From JAEUIX01 sp964611125 (lineage in GTDB: Bacteria; Planctomycetota; Phycisphaerae; Phycisphaerales; UBA1924), in contig CAZSZO010000002.1 in assembly GCA_964611125.1 (NCBI GenBank), positions 1 to 64,000 on the forward strand: a DNA stretch of 64,000 bases. Reading direction: 5' to 3'. A model generated the notes under the pieces. It had not been told where the DNA came from. It did not search any database and saw only the letters and a list, made by a program, of their open reading frames with translations. Both the position numbers and the translations under genes were made by a program. Each line of letters starts with the position of its first letter. Within the stretch, counting starts at the first letter, position 1. Of this stretch, positions 32,085-42,501 are shown piece after piece.

Positions 32085-32771
32085 ATGAAAAAGTTTGCAG
32101 TAATCATCTTGGTTATTATGAAAGCTCGTATTGCTCAAGGCGAGGTGGTCATGTTTGATAATACGAGTTCGCAATTCTTATGGGTTGCTGATGGTGATGT
32201 AACTACACCGGGATCGCGATTCGATCCAGTGATCTCTTCTGAGAGTCAGCAGCACGTACTTACTACGGGCCGCCAGCTCAACTATTCGGCGTTCCTTGGA
32301 GCCGGATCGAACGACGTGCTCTCGGATAGCATTTTGTGTGGCGCGAGCATTCGCATCGCTCGTGGCGCCGCAACGGTAGTGATTTCAGGTCCGCAGCAGG
32401 GCCAGGAAACGACGTTCCAGCCAGCGATGACGTTTGCTGATGGCGCTATGGTGGGAGCTGGTTTGGATTATCAGCAGTTTGTCTCGGTAGGCGTTTTCAA
32501 TCCTTCCTTCGGGCGTCGCGACTTTCTCGGTCAACGGGCTGTTGTTGGTTTCCGCGCCATCCTTAGCGATGGGCTGCCGCACTTTGGTTGGATCGAGTTT
32601 AACCGAAGAGACGGCCCGCTCGCTTCGGGATTCACCGTCAACATGTACCAACCCATCCGCTGGGCCTACGAGACCGAGCCAAACACGCCCATCACCGTCC
32701 CTGCCTCAACCGCCGCCGTGCTGCTCGCCGGCGCCGGCGCCGCCGCGGCGGGGCGCCGTCAGCGAGCCTGA
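32085..32771 (+). CDS. Exported protein with PEP-CTERM-like tail, paralogue 2
   Basis: This is a 228-residue paralogue of the upstream gene. It has a signal peptide (KKFAVIILVIMKARIAQG), the matching MFDNTSSQFLWVADGD start (paralogue 1: MYDNADASFVWLPNGD), the FLGQRAVVGFRAILSDG and PHFGWIEF segments, and a tail VPASTAAVLLAGAGAAAAGRRQRA-type that ends the protein, as sorting tails should. GGAG lies 6 nt before ATG 32085. Its body is lower in GC than the surroundings. A pair of exported paralogues with conserved tails suggests surface proteins processed by an exosortase-like or comparable enzyme encoded elsewhere. Confidence 0.82.
   Translation: MKKFAVIILVIMKARIAQGEVVMFDNTSSQFLWVADGDVTTPGSRFDPVISSESQQHVLTTGRQLNYSAFLGAGSNDVLSDSILCGASIRIARGAATVVISGPQQGQETTFQPAMTFADGAMVGAGLDYQQFVSVGVFNPSFGRRDFLGQRAVVGFRAILSDGLPHFGWIEFNRRDGPLASGFTVNMYQPIRWAYETEPNTPITVPASTAAVLLAGAGAAAAGRRQRA
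32633..32764 (+). repeat. 132-bp direct repeat, copy 2 (sorting-tail segment)
   Basis: This is the partner of 31838-31969. The near-identity begins at the CACCGTCAACATGTACC stretch and stops at the CCGTCAGCG before the stop codon of paralogue 2. Confidence 0.88.
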
Positions 32772-32825
32772 GTCGAAGCGCTCACAGCCCTTCGGACGGA
32801 TGTCTTGCCGGAGCGGGGAGGTCGG

Positions 32826-34832
32826 TCAGCGCTTGGCGAGCGCGTCGAGGCTGTCGAGCAGCTCGCAGGTGAAGAGCAGGCCCACCGAGGTCGCATCCGT
32901 CGGCATCGACTGGTCCCACGGGGCCGCCCGGATCCCTCCCTGGGCGGCGCCGGGCGTGGCCAGCATCCAGCCCAGGTGCTCATCCACCTGCAGTTGCCGC
33001 AGAAACCGCGCCGCGTTGACAAGCCGGACGGTTTCGCCGGAGCGTTCCTCGGCGGGCGTGAGTTCAGGGTGGCGCAGCATGGTGGCCACAAACGCCAGCG
33101 GTCGCAGGCACACCCATGTGGGCAGGCCGCCGCTTGTTCCCGCCAGGGGAACACCGCCGATCATGTCGGCGCGGTCGGGCCCCGCGGAGAGTGACTGGAG
33201 CTGCGCGGTCCAGAGTTGCACGCGGGCCTGACGCAGGGCGACGGCGGAGGGGATGACGCGCGCGTCGCCGGCCGCTTCGAGCTCGGCCCACCCGACGAGC
33301 GGAAGGAGGCTGGCGACGGCGGCGGGGGGCGTGTCGCGCAGGACGCGGCGCAGCGGGGCCTTCACGTCCACGGCGGTGAGGTCCAGGCGCAGCCACGCCG
33401 CGGCGACGGCCGCCTGCACGGGCGGGGTGAGGCCCGGCTCGAAACCCTTGTCGCCGAGCCAGGCGGCGCGGATGCGCTCGCCGCAGCGAACGAACAGATC
33501 GGCGTGAGCGGCCTGCGGATCGGCGGCGAAGGGAGCTCCTCCAGGCTCGCGCAAGGCGAGGACGCACAGGGCGCTGGCCGCGGCGTCGTCCCAGGGCTTG
33601 GGTTCGTCGAGGTCGACGTCATCGAGGTCGTGGAGGAGGCGGTCGGCCAGGCCTGCGGCGGCCTTGGCGTCGTCGGCGCCGGCCCAGGGGCGGGAGGCGA
33701 AGCGGCGCAGGGCGAGTGCCGCGAGGGCCTGCTCATGGGGGGCGGCGAACTTGGGCTCGTACGCGTCGCTCCAGGGGTGGTAGGCCCCGCGGAGACCGAT
33801 CGGGGCGTCGCCGCCGGATTCACGGGTGCGGAGGTGGTGGGCCATGTCGGCGGCCATGCGGCGGAGCGCGGGGACGGTGATGTCGGCAAGCTCGGCGGTG
33901 CGGGCCCCGCGCAAGAGGAATCGCGGCTCCATCCCTCCCGAAGACTGGGCCAGGTGGGTGACGCGGAAGCGCATGATGACCAGTTGCTGCTTGTCGCGCA
34001 GCTCGCGCGGCTCGCCCAGGGCGAGCGCGGCGGAGCCGGTGATCCGCGACACCAGGGCGCGGGCGGCCCCGGCGGGGGTGAGGTTCGAGAGGAGCATCGA
34101 GGACGGAAACGCCGCCTCCACGCGGTTGCCGATCCGCACCGCGACGCCCTCCACGCCCGGGGCAACCATGGAGTCAAGATCGCCGAACGCAGCGGGTTCG
34201 ATGGGGGTGGGGATGCCGGCGAGTTCGATGCTGACCTGCACCGAGCGGGCCGCCTCGCGCAGCCGCTCCTGACGCAGTGCATCGCGGGCGACGGGGATCC
34301 GCCGGTCGGCCTCGCTGAAGGCCTCGAGGTAGACCCGCCAAAGCGATCGACCCGGCCCGTTGTCGCGGTCCACCGCTGCGGCGCTGGCCTGGAGCTCGCT
34401 CGCGCGGCCGATGGTCTTGCCGTCGAACCGCAAAACCACCGAGGCCCCGGCGCAGGAAGGGAGATCGGCGGGGGGCGAAGCGGGGATCGCCCAACCGTCG
34501 AGCCACGCGCGGATCGTCCGATACCCCGACATCACCTCTGCGGGGGGCGGGGGGGCGTCTTCATCGCGGATTGCGGCGCTGGGGTCGCCCGGACCCTGGG
34601 GGCCCAAGGCCCGCGGCGAGGGCGACGTGGCGGGCGCGGCGGGCCGGGAGGGCCTGGTGGGCGTGGTGGGGGACGGGCTCGTCGGTTGAGGAACGGCGCG
34701 GGCGCGGGCGGGGAGACTGGGCCCGAGAACCGCGGCCAGCGTGACCAGGACCCGCAGGGTGATGCCGGGGAGCGCCGCGGGTGAGCGGCGCGCTGTCGCG
34801 CCGGCGCGACAGGGTCGGGGGCCGAGGCCCAT
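32826..34832 (-). CDS. Large exported hypothetical protein
   Basis: This 668-residue protein has a signal-like N-terminus (ALPGITLRVLVTLAAVLGPSLPARARA), a Pro/Ser/Thr-rich linker and a long, mostly helical body. The second half (from about HPWSDAYEPKFAAPHEQALAA) has repeated helix pairs rich in AALALRR- and ASALCVLAL-type sequence, reminiscent of alpha/alpha-toroid proteins. No catalytic motif stands out. ATG 34832 is chosen because it begins the signal peptide; the frame is open further upstream without a good start. It is transcribed toward the anchor-protein pair. I do not recognise the family. Confidence 0.75.
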   Translation of the reverse strand: MGLGPRPCRAGATARRSPAALPGITLRVLVTLAAVLGPSLPARARAVPQPTSPSPTTPTRPSRPAAPATSPSPRALGPQGPGDPSAAIRDEDAPPPPAEVMSGYRTIRAWLDGWAIPASPPADLPSCAGASVVLRFDGKTIGRASELQASAAAVDRDNGPGRSLWRVYLEAFSEADRRIPVARDALRQERLREAARSVQVSIELAGIPTPIEPAAFGDLDSMVAPGVEGVAVRIGNRVEAAFPSSMLLSNLTPAGAARALVSRITGSAALALGEPRELRDKQQLVIMRFRVTHLAQSSGGMEPRFLLRGARTAELADITVPALRRMAADMAHHLRTRESGGDAPIGLRGAYHPWSDAYEPKFAAPHEQALAALALRRFASRPWAGADDAKAAAGLADRLLHDLDDVDLDEPKPWDDAAASALCVLALREPGGAPFAADPQAAHADLFVRCGERIRAAWLGDKGFEPGLTPPVQAAVAAAWLRLDLTAVDVKAPLRRVLRDTPPAAVASLLPLVGWAELEAAGDARVIPSAVALRQARVQLWTAQLQSLSAGPDRADMIGGVPLAGTSGGLPTWVCLRPLAFVATMLRHPELTPAEERSGETVRLVNAARFLRQLQVDEHLGWMLATPGAAQGGIRAAPWDQSMPTDATSVGLLFTCELLDSLDALAKR

Positions 34833-34962
34833 AACGCAGGTCCGAGAGGGGGCGGGAGCGGCGTTCCCTTGCCGGAAACGGCGAATCGTGGCATGCTGAG
34901 GGCGTTGGCACGCGGGTTGATCATCCATCCGCAACATCTCAAGACCTTTCGGAGAACGCCCC

Positions 34963-35043
34963 ATGCTTCAGATCATGACCATGACCCTTAGCCGCCAGCG
35001 TATCGTGCTTCTCGCCATGCTCTCGTTCGCCGCGATGTGCTGA
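34963..35043 (+). CDS. 26-residue hydrophobic peptide ORF
   Basis: GGAG (34951-34954) lies 8 nt before an ATG that opens a 26-codon frame. The peptide has a polar start, one Arg-Gln-Arg patch and a hydrophobic stretch (IVLLAMLSFAAMC) ending in cysteine. It is followed directly by a 14-bp repeat array and then terminators. It may be a small membrane peptide, a leader peptide or a type I toxin-like peptide; the evidence is only the ribosome site, composition and context. Confidence 0.35.
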   Translation: MLQIMTMTLSRQRIVLLAMLSFAAMC

Positions 35044-35047
35044 AACC

Positions 35048-35121
35048 TGTGCGGGACCGATTGTGCGGGACTGAGCGTGCCAGCTTGGTCGTGCCAGCCA
35101 GCTTGATCGTGACAGCTTGAT
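35048..35121. repeat. Degenerate 14-bp tandem repeat array, five units
   Basis: The units are TGTGCGGGACCGAT, TGTGCGGGACTGAG, CGTGCCAGCTTGGT, CGTGCCAGCCAGCTTGAT (4-bp insertion) and CGTGACAGCTTGAT. The period of 14 is not a multiple of three, so this is not a protein repeat. It begins 4 bp after the 26-codon ORF. The rest of the 416-bp stretch 35044-35459 holds only the two hairpins at 35295 and 35354; I see no other gene in it. Confidence 0.65.
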
Positions 35122-35294
35122 TGGGGGCGAGGGCTTGTTGACCTGCTCCGCTTCATCCGTGCTCCAGTGGCTGACGCACCACTGGTTCGCGGATCAAGCC
35201 GGGCCGGTTGCGGCCGCGGATCGAGTTCGATCCCCCGGGGATCCTTGACAGCGAGAACCAGCAGTCTCCGCGCTTGGGCGCGGGTTATCTCAGG

Positions 35295-35327
35295 AAAAAC
35301 GCCCGGCTGAGGCAGCCGGGCGTTTTT
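35295..35327. terminator. Strong bidirectional intrinsic terminator
   Basis: AAAAACGCCCGGCT (35295-35308) pairs perfectly with 35314-35327 across a 5-nt loop, with A and T runs on both sides. On the plus strand it would end a transcript coming through the 26-codon ORF and the repeat array. It also backs up the rpsA terminator. Confidence 0.9.
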
Positions 35328-35353
35328 CGTTGGCGCCGACCGGGCCGGGAATG

Positions 35354-35381
35354 AAAAACGCCCGGCCAAGGGGCCGGGCGT
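35354..35381 (-). terminator. Intrinsic terminator of rpsA
   Basis: ACGCCCGGCC (35358-35367) pairs with 35372-35381 across AAGG. On the minus strand the stem is followed by TTTTT. It lies 79 bp after the rpsA stop codon. Confidence 0.88.
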
Positions 35382-35459
35382 GGGGGGGTGGGGGTCGGTT
35401 GGGAGTCAGGACCAGTCAGGTCCGGTCAGGGCCCGTTCTCTGGGCCCGTCGAGCCAGGA

Positions 35460-37298
<1,839 letters not shown>

Positions 37299-37723
37299 GT
37301 GGAGGAGACCTCGACCCGCGGTGGTGCGTGTGGAAACTACAGGCCCGATCCGGTTCTAGGTTTCGGCCGTGGGGAACGCAGCGGCGAGGGAGGGGTCGCC
37401 GGGGCGGCGGTTCGAGCGGTCCGCGCCTGAAGGGAGCGGAGGCGCGCGATCCATCGCGACCAGGACCATCCATCGCCGAGTTCCCCAGCGGGCTCCGCCG
37501 CGGGGCGAACCGGGGTCAGGCAGGGGGAAAGCATAGGGGGCTGGCCGATTCGGGGCGTGAAGATGCCGAGAAGCGGCGAGTGGGTCGGGGAGGCTGGGAG
37601 GGTGATGAGGCCGGTCGGAGAGGCGCGCGATCGCCCGGATCCGATCAGAACCCGATCGGGCGGGGCCCTGCAAGGGCAGCGACTCAGGGTCTCGGGTTGA
37701 GGCTGCGCCGCGCCCAGTCGGGG
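37299..37723. other. 425-bp intergenic region upstream of rpsA
   Basis: The stretch between the globin stop and the rpsA start shows no convincing coding frame, RNA gene or consensus promoter. It contains only imperfect inverted repeats, for example GCCCT-GCA-AGGGC at 37665-37677, and presumably holds the rpsA promoter and leader. Confidence 0.6.
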
Positions 37724-38200
37724 CTAAACCTTGTCCCCCGCGCCAGAGATCATGTGGTTGCTGATCAGCCGCAGCGCCATCCGCCAGTCCTCCAGCCCCC
37801 TGCGATCGGCGCCGGGGCCCAGCAGCTCCTCCATGGACTCGACCAGCAGACCGATCACCAGGTCGTAATTCTGCGGGGTGACGCCATAGCCCGCGTGTCG
37901 TTTGCCCAGCTCGGCGAGGGCCGAAGTGTTGGTCGAGGGATTTTCGAGGTTGTCAACCACCGCGTCGAGCGCGAGGGTGAGCTTCTGGGCTTGCGCAACA
38001 AGATCGGCCCCGAACATCGCCCGCAATGGCGGCGCGGCGGCAAAGAGCTTGCCGTAGAAGATCTCCGCAAGGCGGAGGTCCTGGGCGCGGACGCGAGCAT
38101 ACGTGGCCCGGAGCCGGCCCACGAGCCCCAGATCGAGCGGCAGGTGGGCGAGCTGCTCGGGGGCGCTTGACATCGCGATGGGGTGTTTGCGCACGGGCAT
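37724..38200 (-). CDS. Single-domain globin
   Basis: This 158-residue haem protein resembles the globin domain of flavohaemoglobins and bacterial single-domain haemoglobins. Characteristic parts are LVGRLRATYARV, AEIFYGKLFAAAPPLRAMF and LGKRHAGYGVTPQNYDLV, where the His before AGYGV is the proximal haem ligand. The last helices are MEELLG and LEDWRMALRLISN. No reductase domain follows, so it binds or senses O2 or NO, or works with another reductase. A GGGGAG site selects ATG 38200 over ATG 38173. It follows the WD40 kinase gene by 32 bp on the same strand, so it is probably the third gene of a sigma factor-kinase-globin operon. Confidence 0.88.
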   Translation of the reverse strand: MPVRKHPIAMSSAPEQLAHLPLDLGLVGRLRATYARVRAQDLRLAEIFYGKLFAAAPPLRAMFGADLVAQAQKLTLALDAVVDNLENPSTNTSALAELGKRHAGYGVTPQNYDLVIGLLVESMEELLGPGADRRGLEDWRMALRLISNHMISGAGDKV

Positions 38201-38232
38201 CGGGGGCTCCCCGGGGGTCACTCTCTCACTTC

Positions 38233-41200
38233 TTACAGACGCGGAGGCGCTGGCGCTTCCACGCCACGATCTGGCGGGGCCTGCGCGGGTTGCTGTCGCG
38301 GCGCCTCGACAGGATTGAAGACGGACAGCGCGACTTTTCGGACCCATGGGTCGCCGCTTGGGTTCAGTCCTGCTTCGGCGAGCAGCTTCAGGACCAGCTC
38401 GGGGTCGCCCTGCGCCTGGTCGAGGATCGGCCGCACTCGGCCCTCAGCGGCGCCCCGGGCCCGGAGCGCCCGCTCATGGGCGGAGTCAGCGGCGTCTCGC
38501 GTGGCGGAGTCGAACAGGCGGACGGCGCCATCGTACGAGCCCGACACGAGCCACCGACCGTCAGGACTGAAGGAGACGGCGCGGATGGCCGCGTCGTGCG
38601 CGCGGAACGAGGCGATCAGATCGAAGGTGGCGACATCAAAGAGGACGATCTCCCCGAACCAGGAGCCCGCGGCGAGGCGCGTGCCGTCCGGGCTCAGGGC
38701 GAGGCAGGTCACGTACTGCCCGTGTCCGCTGAGTGTCTCGACGGCCTGGCCGGTATCGACGCTCCACACCCGAACGGTCTGGTCACGGGACCCGGTATAG
38801 AGCTGCCGCCCGTCCTGACTGAACAGGACGGCGAAGACATCGGACGTGTGAGCGACCAGGCGGTGGAGCTCCTCGCCGCTGTGGGCGTTGCTGAGCCGGA
38901 CGGTGCGGTCGCGAGAGCCCGAGGCGAGGGTGGCCCCATCCGGGCTGAAGCGAAGGGAGTTGACGCGGGCCTTGTGGCCATTGAACGTCAGTCTGAGCTT
39001 GCCCGTGCCGAGGTCCCAAACGCGGATCAGGCCATCTTCCGAGCCTGCGGCGAGCCGCTCGCCGGCCGGGTCGAACGCCACCGACGCCAGCGAGCGACCA
39101 TCGCCCTGGAGCTCCAGGGCGACCCGGCCCGACTCCGCCTGGATGACCCGCGCGGCGCCGTCGGCGCACGCGACCGCGATGAGGCGGCCGTCGGGCGAAA
39201 AGGTCACACCGTTGAGGATCGTGCTGCTCACCGCGATGCGGGCCACCGGCGCGGCCAGCTCAGGGTCCCACAGGCGCAGGTCACCGTCCGCGGAGACGGA
39301 CGCGATGACCGCCCCGTCGGGCGCGAAGGCGACGCCGCGAACATGCTCGCGGTGGCCTTGAAGCGTCAGCACCCCGCTGGATGTCGCGAACTCCGACGCG
39401 CGCCAGGTGCGTATGGAGCGATCCCATGACGCCGACGCGAGCGTCTTGTCGCCAGCCCTGAAGTTCAACGCTGAGACGGCGTCGGTGTGCCCCCCGAGCT
39501 CACCGATGAGTCGACCATCGGCCAGCGACAGGATCAGAATGCCGCGGTGCGTGAGTCCGACGGCCAGGGTCGAACCGTCGTTCGAGAACGCGAGCGATCG
39601 CACGCTGTTCACATCGTGCGTCGCGCGGAGCTCCCGCTCGAGCGCGCCGCTGGCGACGCTCCAGACGAGCACGGCTCCGCCCGACCCGGCGGCGGCGACC
39701 AATCGCCCGTCCTTGCTGAAGCGCACCTGATTGACGCCGCCGCGAAACTCGAGCCGGTGCAGCGCCGAGAGGTCGCTGGTGCGGCGCAACCACACATGCC
39801 CCTGGTCGTTGAAGGTCGCCAGCACCGAGCCGTCGGGCGATGCGGCGAGCCCCTGGATGTCGCCCGGCTGGCCAGCGGGGAACGGGGTCTCGCTGCGCGG
39901 CTCAAGGGTCCACACGAACGCGCCGCGATCAGTCGCGGCCGCCACCCGGCCCCCCGGGAGCCCGACGACGCTGCGGACCGCCCCCTGCAGCCGCGCGATG
40001 GTCTCGGGGCCGCTGAGGCTGCCGGCATCCAGCAGCCTGAGGTCACCATCGTCATCGCCTGCGATGATCCGCCGGCCGTCGGAGGTCATCGCGATCGCGC
40101 GGATCTGCGCGCCCGATTCGCTTTCATAGGCTGCGAGCGGGTCGGCGCCATTGACGCTCCACAGCTTGACGGCGCCATCGCTCGCCGCGGTGGCGAAGTG
40201 CGCCCCGTCTGGGGTTTCGACCATGTCCATGATCATCGCCCCGTGCCCGACGATGGTTGAGGCGCTGCGCTGGGCCAGCCGCGACAGAAAGCCCCACTCC
40301 CAGCCGTGATACCGGTCCGCCGCGGCGGCCAGGCGGGCCCGCATCTGCTCGAATTCGCCGGTCTTCATCGCCGAGAGCGCGCCAGCGATCTGAGCGGTGT
40401 ACGCCTCCCATTGGGCGGCATCCCGCTCGCGGGCGGTTCGCTGCTCCGCGGTGGTGCGGCGGTCCACCTCGTACGCCAGCCGCACCGCGAAGCCGGTGCT
40501 GATGATCGCGATGAGGATCGTGCTGAGGGCGAGCACCGACGCCGCCGCGAGGAGCGCCCGGTTGCGCCTGGCGAAGAGTCGGCATTGCTCGATCGCGCCC
40601 GGCGGACGCGCTTCGATGGCCTGGTGCTGAAGCAGACGGCGAAGGTCCGCCGCCAGGGCCGCGGCGCTCTGGTATCGCCGCTCGGGCTCCTTCCGCATCG
40701 CCATGAAGATGATCGCCTCCAGGTCACGATGCATCCCTGAGGAGGGCCACCCCGTTCGGCGCGGCTCCGCCTGCACGATCCGCTCCACGGCGGCGGGGAT
40801 CGGCAGCCCTGACAGGTCGTGCGGCAGCTTCCCGCACGCCAGCTCGTAGAGCATGACCCCCAGCGAATAGACATCCGTGCGGATATCGATGTCGGCGGCG
40901 GCGGTGCACTGCTCCGGGCTCATGTAGTTCAGCGTGCCGATCAGTTGCGGGATCCCCGATACCGCGGTGAGCGGCTGCCTGGACGGCTCGATCGTCCGGG
41001 CCACGCCGAAGTCGATGACCTTGGCGTGCCCCTCGGCGTCGACCAGGACGTTCCCGGGCTTGAGGTCCCGGTGGATGACGCCGTGCTGGTGGCCATGATG
41101 CACGGCGTCGCACACCGACGCGAACATGGCGAGTCTTTGGCGGAGCGGGAGCTTGCGCCGGTCGGCGTAGTCGGTGATCGCCGCCGCGCCGGGCACCAGC

Positions 41201-41679
41201 TCCATGGCGAAGAACGGTGATGGCGTGGGTCGCCCGAGGTTGGTGGTTCCGGCCTCGTAGACCTGGGCGATGCCGGGGTGGTGCAGCCGGGCGAGCGTCT
41301 GGGCCTCAAGTCGGAAGCGGAGGTAGGCATCGGTGTGGCTCATGCTGTCGTGCATGACCTTGAGTGCGACGCGGCGCGTGGGGTTGTTCTGCACGGCCTC
41401 GTAGACCACGGCCATCCCGCCCACGCCGAGGACCCCGATCACGGTGTAGTCGCCCACGGCGTCGGGAACCTCGATCGATGCAGGCGACGCGCTTCCCAGC
41501 GGCGGGGACTCAAGGAAGCCGCCCGCGCGATCGGCGGCCCGGAGCAGCCTGCGGACCCGCGCCTCGAGATCAGGGCGTCCTGCGCACTCTCGGCCAACGA
41601 AGGCGTCGCGTTCGCCGCGGTCGGCGCCGAGCGCGTGGGTGAAGATGGCGTGCGCCCGACCCGCCAGGTCATCGGCCAT
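38233..41679 (-). CDS. Ser/Thr protein kinase with C-terminal WD40 repeats
   Basis: This is a 1148-residue kinase. After an ~75-residue helical head, the kinase domain has GVLGVGGMAVVYEA, K107 (VALKVM), HRDLKPGN (H203-N210) and DFG at D223. A membrane helix lies at about residues 375-398. A helical link (AYEVDRRTTAEQRTARERDAA) leads to a run of a dozen or so WD40 repeats (about residues 480-1090), such as LASGSRDRTVRLSNA and LYTGSRDQTVRVWS, likely forming two propellers. The tail carries a small helical region and is Pro-rich. It overlaps the sigma factor gene by 11 bp and precedes the globin gene. The propeller is probably the sensor or substrate platform. Confidence 0.94.
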   Translation of the reverse strand: MADDLAGRAHAIFTHALGADRGERDAFVGRECAGRPDLEARVRRLLRAADRAGGFLESPPLGSASPASIEVPDAVGDYTVIGVLGVGGMAVVYEAVQNNPTRRVALKVMHDSMSHTDAYLRFRLEAQTLARLHHPGIAQVYEAGTTNLGRPTPSPFFAMELVPGAAAITDYADRRKLPLRQRLAMFASVCDAVHHGHQHGVIHRDLKPGNVLVDAEGHAKVIDFGVARTIEPSRQPLTAVSGIPQLIGTLNYMSPEQCTAAADIDIRTDVYSLGVMLYELACGKLPHDLSGLPIPAAVERIVQAEPRRTGWPSSGMHRDLEAIIFMAMRKEPERRYQSAAALAADLRRLLQHQAIEARPPGAIEQCRLFARRNRALLAAASVLALSTILIAIISTGFAVRLAYEVDRRTTAEQRTARERDAAQWEAYTAQIAGALSAMKTGEFEQMRARLAAAADRYHGWEWGFLSRLAQRSASTIVGHGAMIMDMVETPDGAHFATAASDGAVKLWSVNGADPLAAYESESGAQIRAIAMTSDGRRIIAGDDDGDLRLLDAGSLSGPETIARLQGAVRSVVGLPGGRVAAATDRGAFVWTLEPRSETPFPAGQPGDIQGLAASPDGSVLATFNDQGHVWLRRTSDLSALHRLEFRGGVNQVRFSKDGRLVAAAGSGGAVLVWSVASGALERELRATHDVNSVRSLAFSNDGSTLAVGLTHRGILILSLADGRLIGELGGHTDAVSALNFRAGDKTLASASWDRSIRTWRASEFATSSGVLTLQGHREHVRGVAFAPDGAVIASVSADGDLRLWDPELAAPVARIAVSSTILNGVTFSPDGRLIAVACADGAARVIQAESGRVALELQGDGRSLASVAFDPAGERLAAGSEDGLIRVWDLGTGKLRLTFNGHKARVNSLRFSPDGATLASGSRDRTVRLSNAHSGEELHRLVAHTSDVFAVLFSQDGRQLYTGSRDQTVRVWSVDTGQAVETLSGHGQYVTCLALSPDGTRLAAGSWFGEIVLFDVATFDLIASFRAHDAAIRAVSFSPDGRWLVSGSYDGAVRLFDSATRDAADSAHERALRARGAAEGRVRPILDQAQGDPELVLKLLAEAGLNPSGDPWVRKVALSVFNPVEAPRQQPAQAPPDRGVEAPAPPRL

Positions 41680-42307
41680 GGCCGCCGTCCTGTGCTCTGG
41701 CGTCCTCCCCGCCCGCCTCCGGCTCGTCTTCAAGCCGATCAAAGAGCCACGCCCTGGCGGCCTGCCAGTTGCGGTCAACCGTGCGCTTGCCGACGCTGAG
41801 CACCTCGGCGATCTCGTCGATCGTGCACCCCCCGAAGTACCTCAGCTCAACGATCCTGGCCTGCTGCTCGTCGAGCCGGGCCAGCTCGGCCAGGGCCTCG
41901 TCGAGCGCGAGGAGGTCGACGTCCTGGCCGGGCGTCGCGACCTCGTGGTCGTTCAGGCTCACCCGGGTCTGCTCGCCGCCGCGCTTGTCGGCCTGCCGGG
42001 CCCGCGCGTGGTCGATGAGGATCCTGCGGATGATCCTCGCGGCGATGGAGAAGAAGTGCAGCCGGTCCTTCCAGCCCGTGGTCCGCTGATCGAGGAGCTT
42101 GACGTACGCCTCGTGCACCAGGGCCGTAGGCTGGAGCGTGTGGTCGCGGCGCTCCGCCGCCATGTGCGACGCCGCCAGACGCCGCATGTCCTGGTAGACC
42201 GCGGCCATCAGCGCGTCGAGATCGCGCCGGTCACCCGACGCGGCGGCGCGCAACAGCATGGTGATGTCGGCGGGGCTCGAGAGGGGGGACGGGGGAGCAT
42301 CGCCCAT
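41669..42307 (-). CDS. ECF-type sigma factor paired with the WD40 kinase
   Basis: This 212-residue sigma factor is of the type common in planctomycetes and acidobacteria. Region 2 includes LDALMAAVYQDMRRLAASHM and LQPTALVHEAYVKLLDQ, followed by FFSIAARIIRRILIDHARAR. Region 4 is ARIVELRYFGGCTIDEIAEVLSVGKRTVDRNWQAARAW. AGGAGG lies 4 nt before ATG 42307 and decides the start. The 3' end overlaps the kinase gene by 11 bp. With no anti-sigma gene, regulation by the adjacent kinase is the likely mechanism. Confidence 0.93.
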   Translation of the reverse strand: MGDAPPSPLSSPADITMLLRAAASGDRRDLDALMAAVYQDMRRLAASHMAAERRDHTLQPTALVHEAYVKLLDQRTTGWKDRLHFFSIAARIIRRILIDHARARQADKRGGEQTRVSLNDHEVATPGQDVDLLALDEALAELARLDEQQARIVELRYFGGCTIDEIAEVLSVGKRTVDRNWQAARAWLFDRLEDEPEAGGEDARAQDGGHGR

Positions 42308-42501
42308 GGGACCTCCTGACCTTCGCACGGCCCGGATGGTGCAAGGCCGCTGAGCGGGCGGCAGATCGTATGGACTGTCATCCACGAGTTGCAGAGCGGC
42401 GACAGGCCCTCGCCAGGGCTCAGCGGGCTTGCAGCGACCCTTGCGCCATCTTCTCGCGGAGCATTCGGTTCGTGAGGAGCCTCTCTGCTCTATGCCCGCG
42501 A

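Noticed and set aside
31838..32764. The 132-bp direct repeats as ends of a mobile element
   Set aside because: They are the in-frame 3' ends of two paralogous genes and there is no transposase or terminal inverted repeat.
34968..35369. 133-codon minus-strand frame
   Set aside because: It runs through a bidirectional terminator and a 14-bp non-coding repeat array and has Arg/Pro/Ser-rich composition without a family match.
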